Source: Erysipelothrix sp. HDW6C (GTDB lineage Bacteria > Bacillota_I > Bacilli_A > Erysipelotrichales > Erysipelotrichaceae). From it: a stretch of 64,000 nt of DNA. The DNA lies in NCBI RefSeq assembly GCF_011299615.1, contig NZ_CP049861.1, forward strand, positions 248,001-312,000, written 5' to 3'. The translations under genes were made by a program, and so were the position numbers. Shown piece by piece: positions 28,555 through 37,079 of this stretch. Within the stretch, counting starts at the first letter, position 1. Each line of letters starts with the position of its first letter. The notes under the pieces are model-generated. The model made no database searches and was not told the DNA's origin. It saw only the letters and a program-made list of their open reading frames with translations.

Positions 28555-28617
28555 CCGGTGACGCAATTGGGAAAACTTCCTCATTAAAAAATAATATTAA
28601 ATAGGAGGAGTTTTACT
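28555..28617 (+). promoter_or_regulatory. ABC-F leader with possible ribosome-binding-site sequestration and short ORF
   Basis: AAAACTTCCTC in the leader can pair (one bulged T) with GAGGAGTTTT, which contains the ABC-F ribosome-binding site, hiding it. A 9-codon frame starting GTG at 28558 (GTG ACG CAA TTG..., ending CAT TAA) runs straight through the anti-site. The resistance ABC-F class is often controlled by such ribosome-stalling leaders. The pairing is visible; function is inferred. Confidence 0.45.
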
Positions 28618-30105
28618 ATGTTTACTTTTAGTCTGAATGTTACGACAAAAGCAGGACGTGAGCTCATCACGTCTTTTTCTTTGTCTGTAAATACCTACGA
28701 TAAAATCGCCCTCATTGGCGAAGAAGGAAATGGCAAGAGTCTATTTCTTAAAGCATTAACCAATAATATTGATGAGACAAACCTGAACGTATCAAAGAAT
28801 CTTAGTAATACAACATTGCTTTTCGGTTACATGAAACAGGAACTGTCCACAACAGCGTTACAACAAACACTTTATGACTTTGCCCTGGATTATCAATGGG
28901 AGAAGTACCACAAGTTTCTATCCCTTATGCATCAATTGCTTCCTCACCTTACGGAATCCGACTATCATCGAAAGTTATCGTCATTCAGTGGTGGTGAATG
29001 TGTTCGTATACAATTATTGAAAGTTGCCCTCATGCGTGCTGATGTCTATATTTTTGACGAACCCACCAACAATCTTGATTTAGAGACGATCGTATGGTTT
29101 GAATCATGGCTTCTTTCACTTACAGAGCCCGTACTTTTCGTTTCCCATGATACACATCTTATAAGGAATACTGCTAACCGCATCCTTCATTTCGAGCAAT
29201 TAAGTCGTAAAAGCAAATCACGCATCACCCTATTTGAAGGCTCCTACGATGATTTCCACACAACGCGATCGCGCATGATTTCACATCACAATAATGTAGC
29301 CGATAACCAAATGCGTGAGCGTGAGAAACAACAACAACGTTGGCAACAACAGTATAATAAGGTAAGTCACCAATTAAGACATGTCGCCAGGAACGATCCC
29401 GGTCTTCAAAAGAAAATGAAGAACCTCAAAGCACAAAAACGAAGATTTGAACGCTGTTCCGATTTATCCCATATTGAAACAGAGAGTCCTGTAATTATCA
29501 ATCCGCAGGGTATTCAAACCATTACCACACGTCACCTGTTTAAATTCGATCTACCTGAACTATTGATCGAATCGAAACGCTTGGCCACTGCTTTGACACT
29601 GTCCATGACTACAACTGATCGAATTGCATGTATTGGTAATAATGGTTCTGGTAAAACAACATTTATCCATTACCTTAATACTTTTACGAAAACTCTGCCC
29701 TTTCGTACCGCAATTTTGCACCAAGATATACACCAATGCATCAATCTCAACGAATCTCCACTTGATAATTGTGTCATTGACGGCTCAAAGGAGGAACGTG
29801 AATCCATTGCAGCTGCACTTGGTGGGCTTCGATTCACCAGTGAAGAAATGACAACGCCGCTAAATCAACTTTCTGGTGGACAACGAACCAAAACCGCCCT
29901 TCTTAAAATCCTTCGTCAAGACCCCGATTTACTTATTCTTGATGAACCAACACGTAACCTTAGCCCCGATTCTGTTGCTGAAGTCGTTCGTGTTCTTAAA
30001 GCATTTCCAAAAGCAATCTTTTGTGTTACCCACGACCGTGCATTTATATCTGAATTATTTCCAACATGCATAACCCTAACGCCGATGGGTTTTAAACTTA
30101 TGTAA
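28618..30105 (+). CDS. ABC-F family ATPase (possible antibiotic-resistance/translation factor)
   Basis: 495 aa with two ATPase domains and no membrane segment, the ABC-F layout. Domain 1: Walker A GEEGNGKS, signature FSGGECVRIQL, Walker B VYIFDEPTNNLD. Charged linker about residues 220-290 (QMREREKQQQRWQQQYNKV). Domain 2: GNNGSGKTT, LSGGQRTKTALL, LLILDEPTRNL. ABC-F proteins act on the ribosome, and the Vga/Lsa/Msr group displaces antibiotics. The short length, lack of a C-terminal extension and leader fit that group, but I cannot assign a drug class. A MerR/GyrI regulator follows. Confidence 0.85.
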   Translation: MFTFSLNVTTKAGRELITSFSLSVNTYDKIALIGEEGNGKSLFLKALTNNIDETNLNVSKNLSNTTLLFGYMKQELSTTALQQTLYDFALDYQWEKYHKFLSLMHQLLPHLTESDYHRKLSSFSGGECVRIQLLKVALMRADVYIFDEPTNNLDLETIVWFESWLLSLTEPVLFVSHDTHLIRNTANRILHFEQLSRKSKSRITLFEGSYDDFHTTRSRMISHHNNVADNQMREREKQQQRWQQQYNKVSHQLRHVARNDPGLQKKMKNLKAQKRRFERCSDLSHIETESPVIINPQGIQTITTRHLFKFDLPELLIESKRLATALTLSMTTTDRIACIGNNGSGKTTFIHYLNTFTKTLPFRTAILHQDIHQCINLNESPLDNCVIDGSKEERESIAAALGGLRFTSEEMTTPLNQLSGGQRTKTALLKILRQDPDLLILDEPTRNLSPDSVAEVVRVLKAFPKAIFCVTHDRAFISELFPTCITLTPMGFKLM

Positions 30106-30112
30106 GTTGTTC

Positions 30113-30143
30113 TTGACTCTAACACTGTGTTAGAGTCTATACT
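30113..30143 (+). promoter_or_regulatory. MerR-type promoter/operator
   Basis: TTGACT (-35) and TATACT (-10) are separated by 19 bp, the long spacer typical of MerR-activated promoters. The spacer is filled by the perfect dyad GACTCTAACAC-T-GTGTTAGAGTC (30115-30137). It directly precedes the merR-like gene, so autoregulation is likely. Confidence 0.88.
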
Positions 30144-30175
30144 AAAGATGAGCTCAAGAGAAAGGATCCTTTTCT

Positions 30176-30994
30176 ATGATTAAAATTGGAGATTTTTCCA
30201 AACTATCGCGACTCAGCATTCGTGTGTTGCGCCATTATGATGATATCGATCTACTAAAACCCGTCTTTATTGACCCTGACAGCAGCTATCGTTTTTATGA
30301 TGCATCGCAATTAAAAACCAGTCATCAAATCCAAGCACTCAAAGACCTTGGTCTGAGTCTATCAGCAATTCGTGAAATTCTAAATAGCGATGACACGGGT
30401 AATACTTTGCACATGTATCTCAGAGTCCAACGACAAATTTTAGCAGATGATCAAACCATCATTAATCAGCGTATTGCACATCTCGATAGTATGGTACAAC
30501 AACTAAAAGGAGATGCAAATAGCATGAAATATACCGTCAATACAAAAGAAATTCCCGCTCGATCTGTCATGAGCCTACGTCAAATTCTACCAAACTTTCA
30601 AAGCGAAGGAGAGTCATGGGGAATGATGGCACAAGAAATTGGTTCGCAGTCTATAAAATACGCCAATCCAAGTTATGCCCTTGCCAAGTTTCACGACAAA
30701 GAATACAAAGAAACAATGGTTGATGTCGAAATTCAAATAGCCGTCCTACAAAAAGGGGAAGATACAAAACATGTTAAGTTTTTCGATGCTCCTGCAGAAT
30801 TTGTAGCGTCTGTTCTCATGGAAGGCAGTTATGAAAATATGGCTGCTGTTACGGAAAGTATTGCAACATGGATTAGTGAAAGCAATTACGACTTTAGTGG
30901 TCCCATGTTCAACATTTATCTTGTAGGTCCTTCTGATGACCCAAATCCTGAAAATTGGATTACCGAGGTTTGTTTTCCAATCGCACTCAACTAG
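30176..30994 (+). CDS. MerR-family regulator with GyrI-like effector domain
   Basis: 272 aa. The N-terminal MerR winged helix (KIGDFSKLSRLSIRVLRHYD, then YRFYDASQL) is followed by a coiled dimerisation helix and, from about residue 117, a GyrI-like/SOUL-type ligand pocket (YTVNTKEIPARSVMSLRQ). This is the BltR/BmrR type of multidrug-sensing activator. The AAAGGA site before ATG lies in a near-palindrome AGAAAGGATCCTTTTCT. It sits between the ABC-F gene and a lipoprotein gene. Its own promoter carries the matching operator, so at least itself is a target. Confidence 0.9.
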   Translation: MIKIGDFSKLSRLSIRVLRHYDDIDLLKPVFIDPDSSYRFYDASQLKTSHQIQALKDLGLSLSAIREILNSDDTGNTLHMYLRVQRQILADDQTIINQRIAHLDSMVQQLKGDANSMKYTVNTKEIPARSVMSLRQILPNFQSEGESWGMMAQEIGSQSIKYANPSYALAKFHDKEYKETMVDVEIQIAVLQKGEDTKHVKFFDAPAEFVASVLMEGSYENMAAVTESIATWISESNYDFSGPMFNIYLVGPSDDPNPENWITEVCFPIALN

Positions 30995-30999
30995 TTCGG

Positions 31000-31027
31000 T
31001 TGCATGTGGTCGAGACAATGGTATAAT
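31000..31027 (+). promoter_or_regulatory. Promoter of the cyclophilin lipoprotein gene
   Basis: TTGCAT, 16-bp spacer, TATAAT with an extended TGG. The start codon is 25 nt downstream. Confidence 0.68.
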
Positions 31028-31051
31028 TAGAGATATTATTGAGGAGAACAT

Positions 31052-31708
31052 ATGAAAAAAATATTGAAGACTTTCACTTTCGCATTACTATTATCGCTTG
31101 TTCTGGTGGGATGTACACAAAAGGCAGAAACGCCAAAGGAACCAACACCACCCGAAACTACAGAGAATGACCCAATAGTGTCAAACCCATCAAATCCAGT
31201 TGCAACGATTACGATGGAAAATGGAAAGACTATTGAAATCGAACTCTTTCCAGAAGTTGCTCCAAATACAGTGAATAACTTTATCACACTCGCAAACAGC
31301 GGTTTCTATGATGGGGTTATCTTCCATCGTGTCATCCCTGGATTTATGATCCAAGGCGGCGATCCTGAAGGATCTGGCATGGGTGGACCTGGATACAGCA
31401 TAAAAGGGGAATTCACAAACAACGGTTTCGAGAATAACCTTGTTCATGATCGCGGTGTCCTTTCAATGGCCCGAAGCCAAGATAAGAATTCTGGTGGTTC
31501 ACAGTTCTTCATTATGACTGCAGACTCTCCACACCTTGATGGTGACTATGCATCATTTGGTCGGGTAACACAAGGAATGGATACAGTAGATGAAATTGTT
31601 ACTGCACCACGTGGCGCGAATGACCGTCCGGACGAGGACCAAGTTATTCAATCTATTCACGTCGATACAAAAGGAACAACATATTCCGAACCTACAAAAG
31701 TTAACTAG
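31052..31708 (+). CDS. Cyclophilin-type peptidyl-prolyl cis-trans isomerase lipoprotein
   Basis: 218 aa. Lipoprotein signal peptide with lipobox LVGC, a Pro/Glu/Thr-rich linker, then a cyclophilin domain (FHRVIPGFMIQGGDPEGSG, MARSQDKNSGGSQFFI). The catalytic Arg in HRVIPGF and the QFF segment are intact. It probably helps fold exported proteins at the outer face of the membrane. GAGGAG is 6 nt from ATG. It has its own promoter and terminator. Confidence 0.93.
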   Translation: MKKILKTFTFALLLSLVLVGCTQKAETPKEPTPPETTENDPIVSNPSNPVATITMENGKTIEIELFPEVAPNTVNNFITLANSGFYDGVIFHRVIPGFMIQGGDPEGSGMGGPGYSIKGEFTNNGFENNLVHDRGVLSMARSQDKNSGGSQFFIMTADSPHLDGDYASFGRVTQGMDTVDEIVTAPRGANDRPDEDQVIQSIHVDTKGTTYSEPTKVN

Positions 31709-31710
31709 TT

Positions 31711-31742
31711 AAGAGGCATTCTAATGAATGCCTCTTTTTTTT
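31711..31742 (+). terminator. Intrinsic terminator after the cyclophilin gene
   Basis: AAGAGGCATTC-TAAT-GAATGCCTCTT hairpin followed by a T run. Confidence 0.9.
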
Positions 31743-31744
31743 TG

Positions 31745-31775
31745 CCACAAAAAAAGCTAACCGAAGTTAGCTTTT
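31745..31775 (-). terminator. Intrinsic terminator after the duplicated-domain lipoprotein gene
   Basis: Minus strand AAAAGCTAAC-TTCG-GTTAGCTTTT with a UUCG tetraloop and T tail. Confidence 0.92.
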
Positions 31776-31785
31776 GGGTTCTCAA

Positions 31786-32766
31786 TTATTGACCAATTGT
31801 TTTTGCTGAAGCTTTTGTTGCTTCAACTGCTGATTTTAAACCACCAGCATAGAATGAAACCATTGATGTGATATCTGCATCTGAAGCTTGTCCAACTTCT
31901 TCTGCTGTCTTACCAATTGCCCAAGCGCGTAATTCTGCAACTTGTTCGTACCATTCTTTACCTAATTTACTTGCTTCTTTCATTCCGTACTCTTCTTTTA
32001 ATTCAGTTTTTGTACGTAAGTCAGTAGCTGGAGTAATTGTTGTTCCGTCGATTGTTGCTGTTACTTTAGCGTCATCGATGAATGAGTAAACAATTTTTCC
32101 TTCTGGATCAAATGCTGATACAGCAACTGTTGTGTTAAGGTCTAATTTGTCTTCTGCACCTGTTGTTGATGCTGACATACCAACACTTGCAACATTTTTA
32201 ACATCTGTTGCGTTTGTTACAGCTAATGCAATAACATCTAAGTAATCTTGAACTGAAATTGTTACGGATGATGTTAAGTCAGCATCTGTAGGTACTGCAG
32301 GGTGAGCATCATCTTTTTTCTCTGTTGCTAAACCAGCAACTTCAGCAGGTGTTTTTCCAACAGCCCATGCTTCTAATGCTTCAATTTGTTCGAACCATTC
32401 TTTTTTAATGCCACTGTTTCCAGCCATTCCGTAATCTTTACCTTGTGTTTTCTTAGTTCCTTTGAACTCAAATTTAACAATTGTACCGTCTGCTTTAACT
32501 GCTTGTTGATTTTGTGCTACGTCGATTTGGACTTGAGCAATTTTATCACCATCAAGAACTACAGTTGCAAAGTATACGTTTGTTTCGAAGCTTCCGTCTT
32601 TTCCGTCAGCTGCTTCTTTTGATTTTGCTGAAACTTTGATTCCGGTACCGATTTTGTAATCTTTACCTGTTGCTGGAGTTTCTCCGCTTGGCTTATCTTC
32701 GCCTTTTGATCCACATCCTGTTAGCACAAGAAGTGAAACGAGTAATACTGCTAATAACTTTTTCAT
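31786..32766 (-). CDS. Lipoprotein with two copies of an FMN-binding/PplA-like domain (putative)
   Basis: 326 aa. Signal peptide with lipobox LTGC. The mature part holds two repeats, each with a DYGM or EYGM segment, then KEWFEQIEALEAWAVGKT in repeat 1 and KEWYEQVAELRAWAIGKT in repeat 2, then a D-A-D-[LI]-T-S-[SM]-V segment. This resembles lipoproteins such as Listeria PplA and the enterococcal cAD1 precursor, some of which carry flavin in extracellular electron transfer; I recall this resemblance and cannot test it. No FMN-attachment motif is obvious. A strong promoter and a Rex-like site lie upstream. The residues before the lipobox Cys (VSLLVLTG) resemble pheromone octapeptides. Confidence 0.72.
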   Translation of the reverse strand: MKKLLAVLLVSLLVLTGCGSKGEDKPSGETPATGKDYKIGTGIKVSAKSKEAADGKDGSFETNVYFATVVLDGDKIAQVQIDVAQNQQAVKADGTIVKFEFKGTKKTQGKDYGMAGNSGIKKEWFEQIEALEAWAVGKTPAEVAGLATEKKDDAHPAVPTDADLTSSVTISVQDYLDVIALAVTNATDVKNVASVGMSASTTGAEDKLDLNTTVAVSAFDPEGKIVYSFIDDAKVTATIDGTTITPATDLRTKTELKEEYGMKEASKLGKEWYEQVAELRAWAIGKTAEEVGQASDADITSMVSFYAGGLKSAVEATKASAKTIGQ

Positions 32767-32791
32767 TCAAATTCCTCCTATTTGCTCTTTC

Positions 32792-32821
32792 ATTGTACTT
32801 ATATTATCCAACCTTGGTCAA
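32792..32821 (-). promoter_or_regulatory. Promoter of the duplicated-domain lipoprotein gene
   Basis: Minus strand: TTGACC, 18-bp spacer, TACAAT. The start codon is about 25 nt downstream. Confidence 0.6.
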
Positions 32822-32846
32822 TAAATAACAAGCAGTTTGTTAAGAT

Positions 32847-32865
32847 TTGTCACAACTTTTCACAA
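32847..32865. promoter_or_regulatory. Rex-like site upstream of the lipoprotein gene
   Basis: TTGTCACAACTTTTCACAA matches the Rex consensus TTGTGAAATAATTTCACAA at 14 of 19 positions. It overlaps a longer dyad, TTTCACAAGT (32858-32867) and ACTTGTGAAA (32887-32896). It lies about 25 bp upstream of the -35. Binding is inferred only. Confidence 0.35.
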
Positions 32866-32921
32866 GTGAGGTGCTATTATTTAAGAACTTGTGAAATTTT
32901 GCGCTATTTTTGCTATTACAT

Positions 32922-32952
32922 AAAAAAAGAGGAAGATAATTATCTTCCTCTA
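32922..32952 (-). terminator. Intrinsic terminator overlapping the cshA stop codon
   Basis: Minus strand AGAGGAAGATAA-TTATCTTCCTCT palindrome followed by TTTTT. Its left arm encodes the last codons and the TAA stop of the helicase gene. Confidence 0.85.
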
Positions 32953-34703
32953 TCACGACGTTGTCCTGACCCTTTTCGATCGGAACGTGGTTTATCATCA
33001 CGTTGACGACTCCCACTATCACGACGACGGCTATCACGGGAGCGTGTGTCTCCACCGCGAGAGCGATCATTGCGTCCACGATTGTGTCCACCTCCGCCTT
33101 CACGGCGACGACGTGGTTCACTAATGGAAATTTCTTCAAGCATTTCTACTGATACGTTATTTCCTTTAATGTCAGTTTTCTCAATCTTTGGCATAATTTC
33201 TTTTGCCAATTCACGAGGAATCTCCACGGTACTTCCATTATCATTGATGACAATGCGACCAATGTCTTTTCCACGAATTCCTGTAGCAGTAGCAATTGCA
33301 CTGACCAAGTGAGCAGCACTAATTCCTTGTCTTGCTCCGATTGATAAACCAATCTTTGAGAATTCACCTTGATTACGAACACGTTTTGAAGGTGCATCAC
33401 CTTTAATTGCTTCTAAGTTATTTTCTGCGATTGATTTGTTAATAAATGCAGTCACAATTTCTTCTTGTGTAAACCCTTCAGCAGCAAGCCCTTCATAAGC
33501 AATGGAGAATAATTTTCCTTGCTCTGATGATGACCATTGACGGATGTCACGTGCCAATGTATTGACAAGGACTTGGTTCAATTGATCTTTTGTTGGTAAA
33601 GGTGTTTCCTTGATTTCTGAATTTGAAAGACGTTCAATTTGTTTGATTGCGTAGCGTTGGCGACGTGTAACCAATGTAATTGCAAGTCCTTCTTTACCAG
33701 CACGACCCGTACGGCCGATACGGTGAACATAATATTCTAGTTCTTGAGGGATGTCATAGTTAATAACAACATCCATACTATCAACATCAATTCCACGAGC
33801 AGCAACATCCGTCGCGATTAAGACTTTAACCATTCCACGTTTAAAGCGATTCATAACCATGGTGCGCATTTCTTGTTTCATGTCACCATGAAGTCCAAGA
33901 GCTGGATATCCTGCTTTATTTAATTCCGTAGCGAGTTCATCAACCATTTTCTTTGTATTACAGAAAATCATTGTACCCTTTGTTTCGTTGATTTGTAGTA
34001 ATTGGATTACCAAGTTTACTTTGTTGTTTGATTCAACATTATAGTAAATTTGTTCAATACGTGAGACCGTCAAATTATTGCGTGACAGCGCAATCTTTTG
34101 TGGTTCCACCAAGAAATCATCGCTAAGTTTGATAATTTCTTTAGGCATTGTTGCTGAGAAGAAGGCCATTTGGCGCTCTTCAGGAAGGTGAGTGAATATC
34201 TCACGGATATCATCCACAAATCCCATGTTCAACATTTCATCGGCTTCGTCAAGAACAACTTTGTGACAGTTGTTCAAACGTATTGTGCGACGACGGATGT
34301 GGTCCATGAGACGTCCTGGAGTCGCAACGACGATATCAACGCCACGTTTGATATCTCTAATTTGTTTGTCAATAGGTGCTCCACCGTAGACACTTACAAC
34401 CTCTAAATCGTCTTTATAACGAGCAAAGCTTCTAAGTTCTTCGGCAACCTGCATACATAATTCACGTGTTGGACAAAGGATTAACGCTTGGGTTATTTTT
34501 TTGTCTTCACGTTCTAATGAACTCACGATAGGCAATCCAAACGCTGCAGTTTTACCTGTTCCTGTTTGTGATTGTGCCAATAAGTCGTGATTGTTCAATA
34601 AAATTGGAACCGCTTGTTGTTGGATATCTGTTGGCGCTTCATAGCCTTTTTCAGTTATCGCACGAACGACTTCCGGGGATAAATCTAATTCTTTAAATGT
34701 CAT
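32940..34703 (-). CDS. cshA: DEAD-box ATP-dependent RNA helicase (CshA/DeaD type)
   Basis: 587 aa. Q motif (GYEAPTDIQQQAVP), motif I AQSQTGTGKT, motif II DEAD, motif III SAT, motif VI HRIGRTGRAGK. After the helicase core comes a DbpA-like RNA-binding domain (LSIGARQGISAAHLVSAIA), then a basic Arg/Gly/Asp-rich tail of about 60 residues. Such helicases act in cold adaptation, ribosome assembly and RNA decay. The leader is about 130 nt with an extended -10 (TGGTATACT). The ribosome-binding site (GTAGGA) is modest. Confidence 0.94.
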   Translation of the reverse strand: MTFKELDLSPEVVRAITEKGYEAPTDIQQQAVPILLNNHDLLAQSQTGTGKTAAFGLPIVSSLEREDKKITQALILCPTRELCMQVAEELRSFARYKDDLEVVSVYGGAPIDKQIRDIKRGVDIVVATPGRLMDHIRRRTIRLNNCHKVVLDEADEMLNMGFVDDIREIFTHLPEERQMAFFSATMPKEIIKLSDDFLVEPQKIALSRNNLTVSRIEQIYYNVESNNKVNLVIQLLQINETKGTMIFCNTKKMVDELATELNKAGYPALGLHGDMKQEMRTMVMNRFKRGMVKVLIATDVAARGIDVDSMDVVINYDIPQELEYYVHRIGRTGRAGKEGLAITLVTRRQRYAIKQIERLSNSEIKETPLPTKDQLNQVLVNTLARDIRQWSSSEQGKLFSIAYEGLAAEGFTQEEIVTAFINKSIAENNLEAIKGDAPSKRVRNQGEFSKIGLSIGARQGISAAHLVSAIATATGIRGKDIGRIVINDNGSTVEIPRELAKEIMPKIEKTDIKGNNVSVEMLEEISISEPRRRREGGGGHNRGRNDRSRGGDTRSRDSRRRDSGSRQRDDKPRSDRKGSGQRRDRGR

Positions 34704-34866
34704 TTATATTCCTACTTCTTTTCTAGCACACGAGATAAAGTATACCATACATGAGCCTAAAATGTCGGTTTTATGCAAGATTGCGTGTAACTATTTTTTA
34801 TGTAAGCGCATATATGAATCGATTTAAGGTGCTGCACACGAAAAGAACACCTCTGATTGACTTAAA

Positions 34867-34896
34867 TACAAAAAACCTCAGATTTCTCCAAGGTTA
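34867..34896 (-). terminator. Intrinsic terminator after the small lipoprotein gene
   Basis: Minus strand: AACCT pairs with AGGTT around an inner GGA/TCT helix, followed by TTTTTT. It begins in the stop codon. Confidence 0.7.
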
Positions 34897-35328
34897 TTCA
34901 TAACGCGTAAGTGTTCCTTCACCGCTAACATAATCAATGATCGTTTCGCCTTCTTCGCTGTAGTGGAATGCAACCAGAACAATATGACCTTCCGTTACTG
35001 AATCATTGGCAATGACCCATTCTTTACTTCCATCAGCTTGGTCTTCAACTTGTTGCGTCAAAATATAATTATGATCGTCAATTAGTGTCTCTGTATACTT
35101 TACAACCTCATCATACGAGAGATCATTTTTCCCATACGTCAAAATCGTTGTACGGACACCGTTTTCTATTTTGCTGTTTGTTCCCGTTATTTTTTTCTCA
35201 CCAATTATCGCATAAACGGATGGAACCTTATCATCATTAATATCAATGGTTTCTGCTGTTTTTGATGCACATCCTAGCAATGCAAACAATGCAATGAACA
35301 TTACACTTATTTTTCTTATTTTTTTCAT
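34894..35328 (-). CDS. Small lipoprotein of unknown function
   Basis: 144 aa. Signal peptide with lipobox LLGC, then about 125 residues of mixed alpha/beta character (SVYAIIGEKKITGTNSKIEN, VLVAFHYSEEGETIIDYVSG). I do not recognise the family. It lies between the MutS-like gene and cshA, all on the minus strand, with its own terminator. Extracellular, membrane-anchored. Confidence 0.75.
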   Translation of the reverse strand: MKKIRKISVMFIALFALLGCASKTAETIDINDDKVPSVYAIIGEKKITGTNSKIENGVRTTILTYGKNDLSYDEVVKYTETLIDDHNYILTQQVEDQADGSKEWVIANDSVTEGHIVLVAFHYSEEGETIIDYVSGEGTLTRYE

Positions 35329-35402
35329 AATTTTACCTCGCAGTTATCCTATCATATGCTGCGATAGTATTTGCTGTGATGTCATAATTGAATGTTTAAA
35401 TG

Positions 35403-37079
35403 TTATGAATCAAGAGTATTCCATGTCCGTTTGATTGTAAAGTCCTCTGCAAGCTCACGCGCAATTGCTACAAGTTTCGCATCATATCCCATAAATTCGA
35501 GTAACTGAATCGCATTACGCGTATTCGATGGCCCTTCATAGATTGTGTAATCAAAATTGATCGCTGAGTCTTCAATTGTCTCACGGAAGTGATAATTATG
35601 ATAACTGTTTGCCATCATTTCGGTTAACTCAATATCATGGGTTGCTGCACAAACGAAACATGGTTTTGACTGTAATGCATTTAAGATTGACGCCGATGCT
35701 GCAATACGTTCAATTGTATTTGTTCCTTTGAGTATTTCATCAATCACAACAAATGAGTATTCGTGTGAATTAACTTCATCAATTATCCGCTTGATCGATT
35801 TGGTTTCACTTACAAAATAGCTGTCTCCTGATTCAATATCATCGCGAATTGCCATTGAAGTTACGATAAAAGATTGTCGCATCTCAAAGGATGTTGCAAG
35901 ACATGTATTGAAGATTTGTCCCAAGTGAGTGTTCAATGCGATTGCCTTCACGAATGTTGATTTTCCACTTGCATTGGAACCGGTAATGATATTTCGTTGA
36001 TGGAGCGTGACTGTATTTCCAATCGCCCCCTTCTCAATAAGTGGATGGATCACGCCTGCGACTACAGGAGCCAGGACATCGCTTTGGGTAAGTTGACAGT
36101 AGTTATCAAGGCTTTCCCGATAGGAAGCAACGCTAATCATGGTTTCAATATAGCCCAGTGTTGTATACAAGTCCATTGCTGCATCCGAATGATTGTTGAA
36201 ACGTTTCACTAATATGTCAAAAGATAGGGGTGTTAGTAGAAAGTATGCTCCCAAGATCTCTCCAATCGGACTGCTTGCAAGATTGAATGTACTCGCAGAT
36301 ATAATGGCAAACCCCGAAAGCATGTTAATGCCTTGGAATACACGATTACTTTCAGTAAGTGTTTTTGTTTGCTGCTCGAACCCAGTAAGGTTCAGTTTCG
36401 CAATCGCTCTGCTCGCATTCACTGCTGCAACAAGCATCCCCATCGCAATGGCCTCAGATTGAATCTTGCGACTGTACGACTCATTAATTGCGAAATTTAT
36501 GATCGCCGTCAATGAAATAAGAGCAATCGCAAGCTCCCAACGAATGAAAATCATCGCAATCCCAAGAACCGCAAGAATCCGCATGATTGTGTAGATGATA
36601 TTCAAGTGTTCATTATAGGTACGTGGGTTGTGGATAAAATCCAAACACCCATTATAGGTGATTTTACCAATACGACGCAATTCCGTTTGGATTTCCAATC
36701 GTTCACTGGGATGTTGTGAAAAATAGGATACATGTTCTTCTACTTGATTGAGATTTCGTGCACTCTGGTCACGCATGGTAGCATAAAGGTATGAATCACC
36801 GATGCTGGATTGTGTATTATTGATTCGTTTGTACACACTATCCATATCCAAATCATTCCATGTAATATCATCCATCACATCTTTTGAGGGAAACATACGA
36901 TAGTAGTCTTTCACACTTTCAAAATCTCGAGAATCGCCCTCGAATTCGGGAACCATCCCATATTCACTACGAATGCGTTGAACAACCATCGCATTTTTCG
37001 AGCGAATCCATATCATTGAAATAAGAAAGACAACCGCTAGCACACCGACAATAACACCCGCAAAAATTAAATATCCCAT
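35403..37079 (-). CDS. Membrane-anchored MutS-like ATPase
   Basis: 558 aa. The C-terminal third is a MutS-type ATPase: Walker A ITGSNASGKSTF (about 365-376), Walker B FVVIDEILKGTNTIER and a following ATHDIEL. There is no mismatch-recognition or Smr domain. Instead there is an N-terminal membrane helix (4-24) and hydrophobic stretches at about 164-198 and 255-290, so the protein is predicted to be in the membrane. The role is unknown; mismatch repair is unlikely. GGAGGTAG precedes the ATG. Not obviously in an operon. Confidence 0.85.
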   Translation of the reverse strand: MGYLIFAGVIVGVLAVVFLISMIWIRSKNAMVVQRIRSEYGMVPEFEGDSRDFESVKDYYRMFPSKDVMDDITWNDLDMDSVYKRINNTQSSIGDSYLYATMRDQSARNLNQVEEHVSYFSQHPSERLEIQTELRRIGKITYNGCLDFIHNPRTYNEHLNIIYTIMRILAVLGIAMIFIRWELAIALISLTAIINFAINESYSRKIQSEAIAMGMLVAAVNASRAIAKLNLTGFEQQTKTLTESNRVFQGINMLSGFAIISASTFNLASSPIGEILGAYFLLTPLSFDILVKRFNNHSDAAMDLYTTLGYIETMISVASYRESLDNYCQLTQSDVLAPVVAGVIHPLIEKGAIGNTVTLHQRNIITGSNASGKSTFVKAIALNTHLGQIFNTCLATSFEMRQSFIVTSMAIRDDIESGDSYFVSETKSIKRIIDEVNSHEYSFVVIDEILKGTNTIERIAASASILNALQSKPCFVCAATHDIELTEMMANSYHNYHFRETIEDSAINFDYTIYEGPSNTRNAIQLLEFMGYDAKLVAIARELAEDFTIKRTWNTLDS

